From: an uncultured Eubacterium sp.
GTDB lineage: Bacteria > Bacillota > Clostridia > Eubacteriales > Eubacteriaceae
Length of the DNA stretch: 14,562 nucleotides
Assembly (NCBI GenBank): GCA_902784045.1
Contig: CACZTE010000108.1
Span: 1 to 14,562 of the forward strand
Direction: 5' to 3'
A model generated the notes under the pieces. It was not told where the DNA came from. It saw only the letters and a list, made by a program, of their open reading frames with translations, and searched no databases. The position numbers and the translations under genes are program-made. Below, one piece after another: positions 13,704 to 14,562 of this stretch (position 1 is its first letter; each line of letters begins with the position of its first letter).

Positions 13704-14562
13704 ATGCCAAAATATTCAAGAGAACTGATCGATGAAATTCTGGAGGCAAACAGTATCGTCGATGTCATTTCCGGGTACGTGACGCTGAAAAAAAGCGGCC
13801 GGAATTATACCGGGCTTTGCCCTTTTCATAATGAAAAAACACCTTCTTTTTCTGTATCGCCCGACAAAAATCTGTTTTATTGTTTCGGATGCAAAGAAGG
13901 CGGCAGCACGATTGATTTTCTCATGAAGATCGAAAACATCGATTTTATGGAAGCACTTGAGATACTGGCTGCCAGGGCAGGCATTGCGCTCCCGAAAACA
14001 AATGATTATGATGAAGCATTAGATACGAAAAAAAAGAAGTATTACCAAATCCACCGGGATTTAGCCAATTATTATTATTTGAATTTAAAGCGTAGTGAAA
14101 AAGCTTTAAGCTATCTCGAATCAAGGGGCATAGATCACAGCCTTGCGAAGGAATTCGGCATAGGTTTTGCCCCGGACGCTTGGCGAAACGGTATCAATTA
14201 TTTAACCGAGCGAGGTTATTCGGTATCGGATATGGTTGAATGCGGTGCGGCCATTCGCAATGATCGGGGAGATATATACGATCGGTTCAGAAATCGGCTG
14301 ATGATTCCGATTCTCAATTCCAGAGGAAAAGTGATCGGGTTCGGCGGGAGAAAAATGAACGAAGAGGAGAATGGACCGAAATATTTAAACAGCCCCGACA
14401 CGCCGATATTTAATAAAGGATATGAGCTTTTTAATTTAAATCAAGCCAAAAAAAACATAAAAGATGATCAATTAATCGTTGTTGAAGGCTACATGGATGT
14501 GATTGCCCTATGCCAAAACGGTATTAAGAATTGTGTCGCGTCTTTGGGGACTTCATTTACGA
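13704..14562 (+). CDS. dnaG: DNA primase (5' part, cut by the window end)
   Basis: Synthesises RNA primers at the replication fork with the DnaB/DnaC helicase. The 286 complete codons seen cover the N-terminal CHC2 zinc domain with ligands C39, H42, C60 and C63 (CPFH and CFGC), the RNA-polymerase-like N-subdomain (DRFRNRLMIPI, then GFGGR), and the start of the TOPRIM domain with VVEGYMDVIAL and its catalytic glutamate. The frame remains open to the last base, and roughly half the protein lies beyond the window. The ATG at 13704 has only a weak AAGAGA-type binding site but fits the family N-terminus. dnaG often precedes sigA (rpoD) in Bacillota, so a sigma factor gene may follow downstream. 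Confidence 0.96.
   Translation, partial: MPKYSRELIDEILEANSIVDVISGYVTLKKSGRNYTGLCPFHNEKTPSFSVSPDKNLFYCFGCKEGGSTIDFLMKIENIDFMEALEILAARAGIALPKTNDYDEALDTKKKKYYQIHRDLANYYYLNLKRSEKALSYLESRGIDHSLAKEFGIGFAPDAWRNGINYLTERGYSVSDMVECGAAIRNDRGDIYDRFRNRLMIPILNSRGKVIGFGGRKMNEEENGPKYLNSPDTPIFNKGYELFNLNQAKKNIKDDQLIVVEGYMDVIALCQNGIKNCVASLGTSFT

Overview
The window reads as a chromosomal housekeeping region of a low-GC Gram-positive bacterium (Bacillota, probably Clostridia-like). The reasons are the order nusA-ylxR-infB-rbfA-nrnA-truB-ribF, strong AGGAGG-type ribosome binding sites, sigma-A-type promoters, and a Rex-type operator at a fermentative alcohol dehydrogenase. No species can be named from the sequence alone. 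All genes lie on the + strand. I see no tRNA, rRNA, CRISPR array, insertion sequence or prophage gene.

Layout. (1) 5-1512: rpsB and tsf (ribosomal protein S2, EF-Ts), closed by a strong intrinsic terminator. (2) 1513-3757: an accessory block between tsf and pyrH, which are usually neighbours. It holds a short open stretch that looks like a gene remnant, a small SLOG/YpsA-like protein with different codon use, and a monocistronic iron-dependent alcohol dehydrogenase. The dehydrogenase has its own promoter, an overlapping near-consensus Rex box, and a 15-bp-stem terminator. (3) 3758-4121: a 364-base AT-rich leader before pyrH with two good promoters and predicted RNA structure, including a terminator-like hairpin. 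(4) 4122-5392: pyrH and frr. (5) 5393-5469: a perfect 10-bp hairpin with a GAGA loop and a T-rich tail between frr and rimP, probably an attenuator. (6) 5470-14562: one long, tightly packed gene string: rimP, nusA, ylxR, infB, rbfA, nrnA, truB, ribF, a small HExxH zincin-like protein, and the first 286 codons of dnaG, cut by the window end.

Function. Most genes serve translation: ribosome structure and assembly (rpsB, rimP, rbfA), initiation, elongation and recycling factors (infB, tsf, frr), and tRNA pseudouridylation (truB). They are linked to transcription control (nusA), RNA turnover (nrnA, ylxR), nucleotide and cofactor supply (pyrH, ribF) and replication priming (dnaG). The alcohol dehydrogenase block is a metabolic insertion that is probably controlled by NADH/NAD+ through Rex.

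The points most worth checking are the Rex box, the structured pyrH leader, the rimP-nusA attenuator, and the SLOG gene with its upstream remnant. I found no clearly new multi-gene system.
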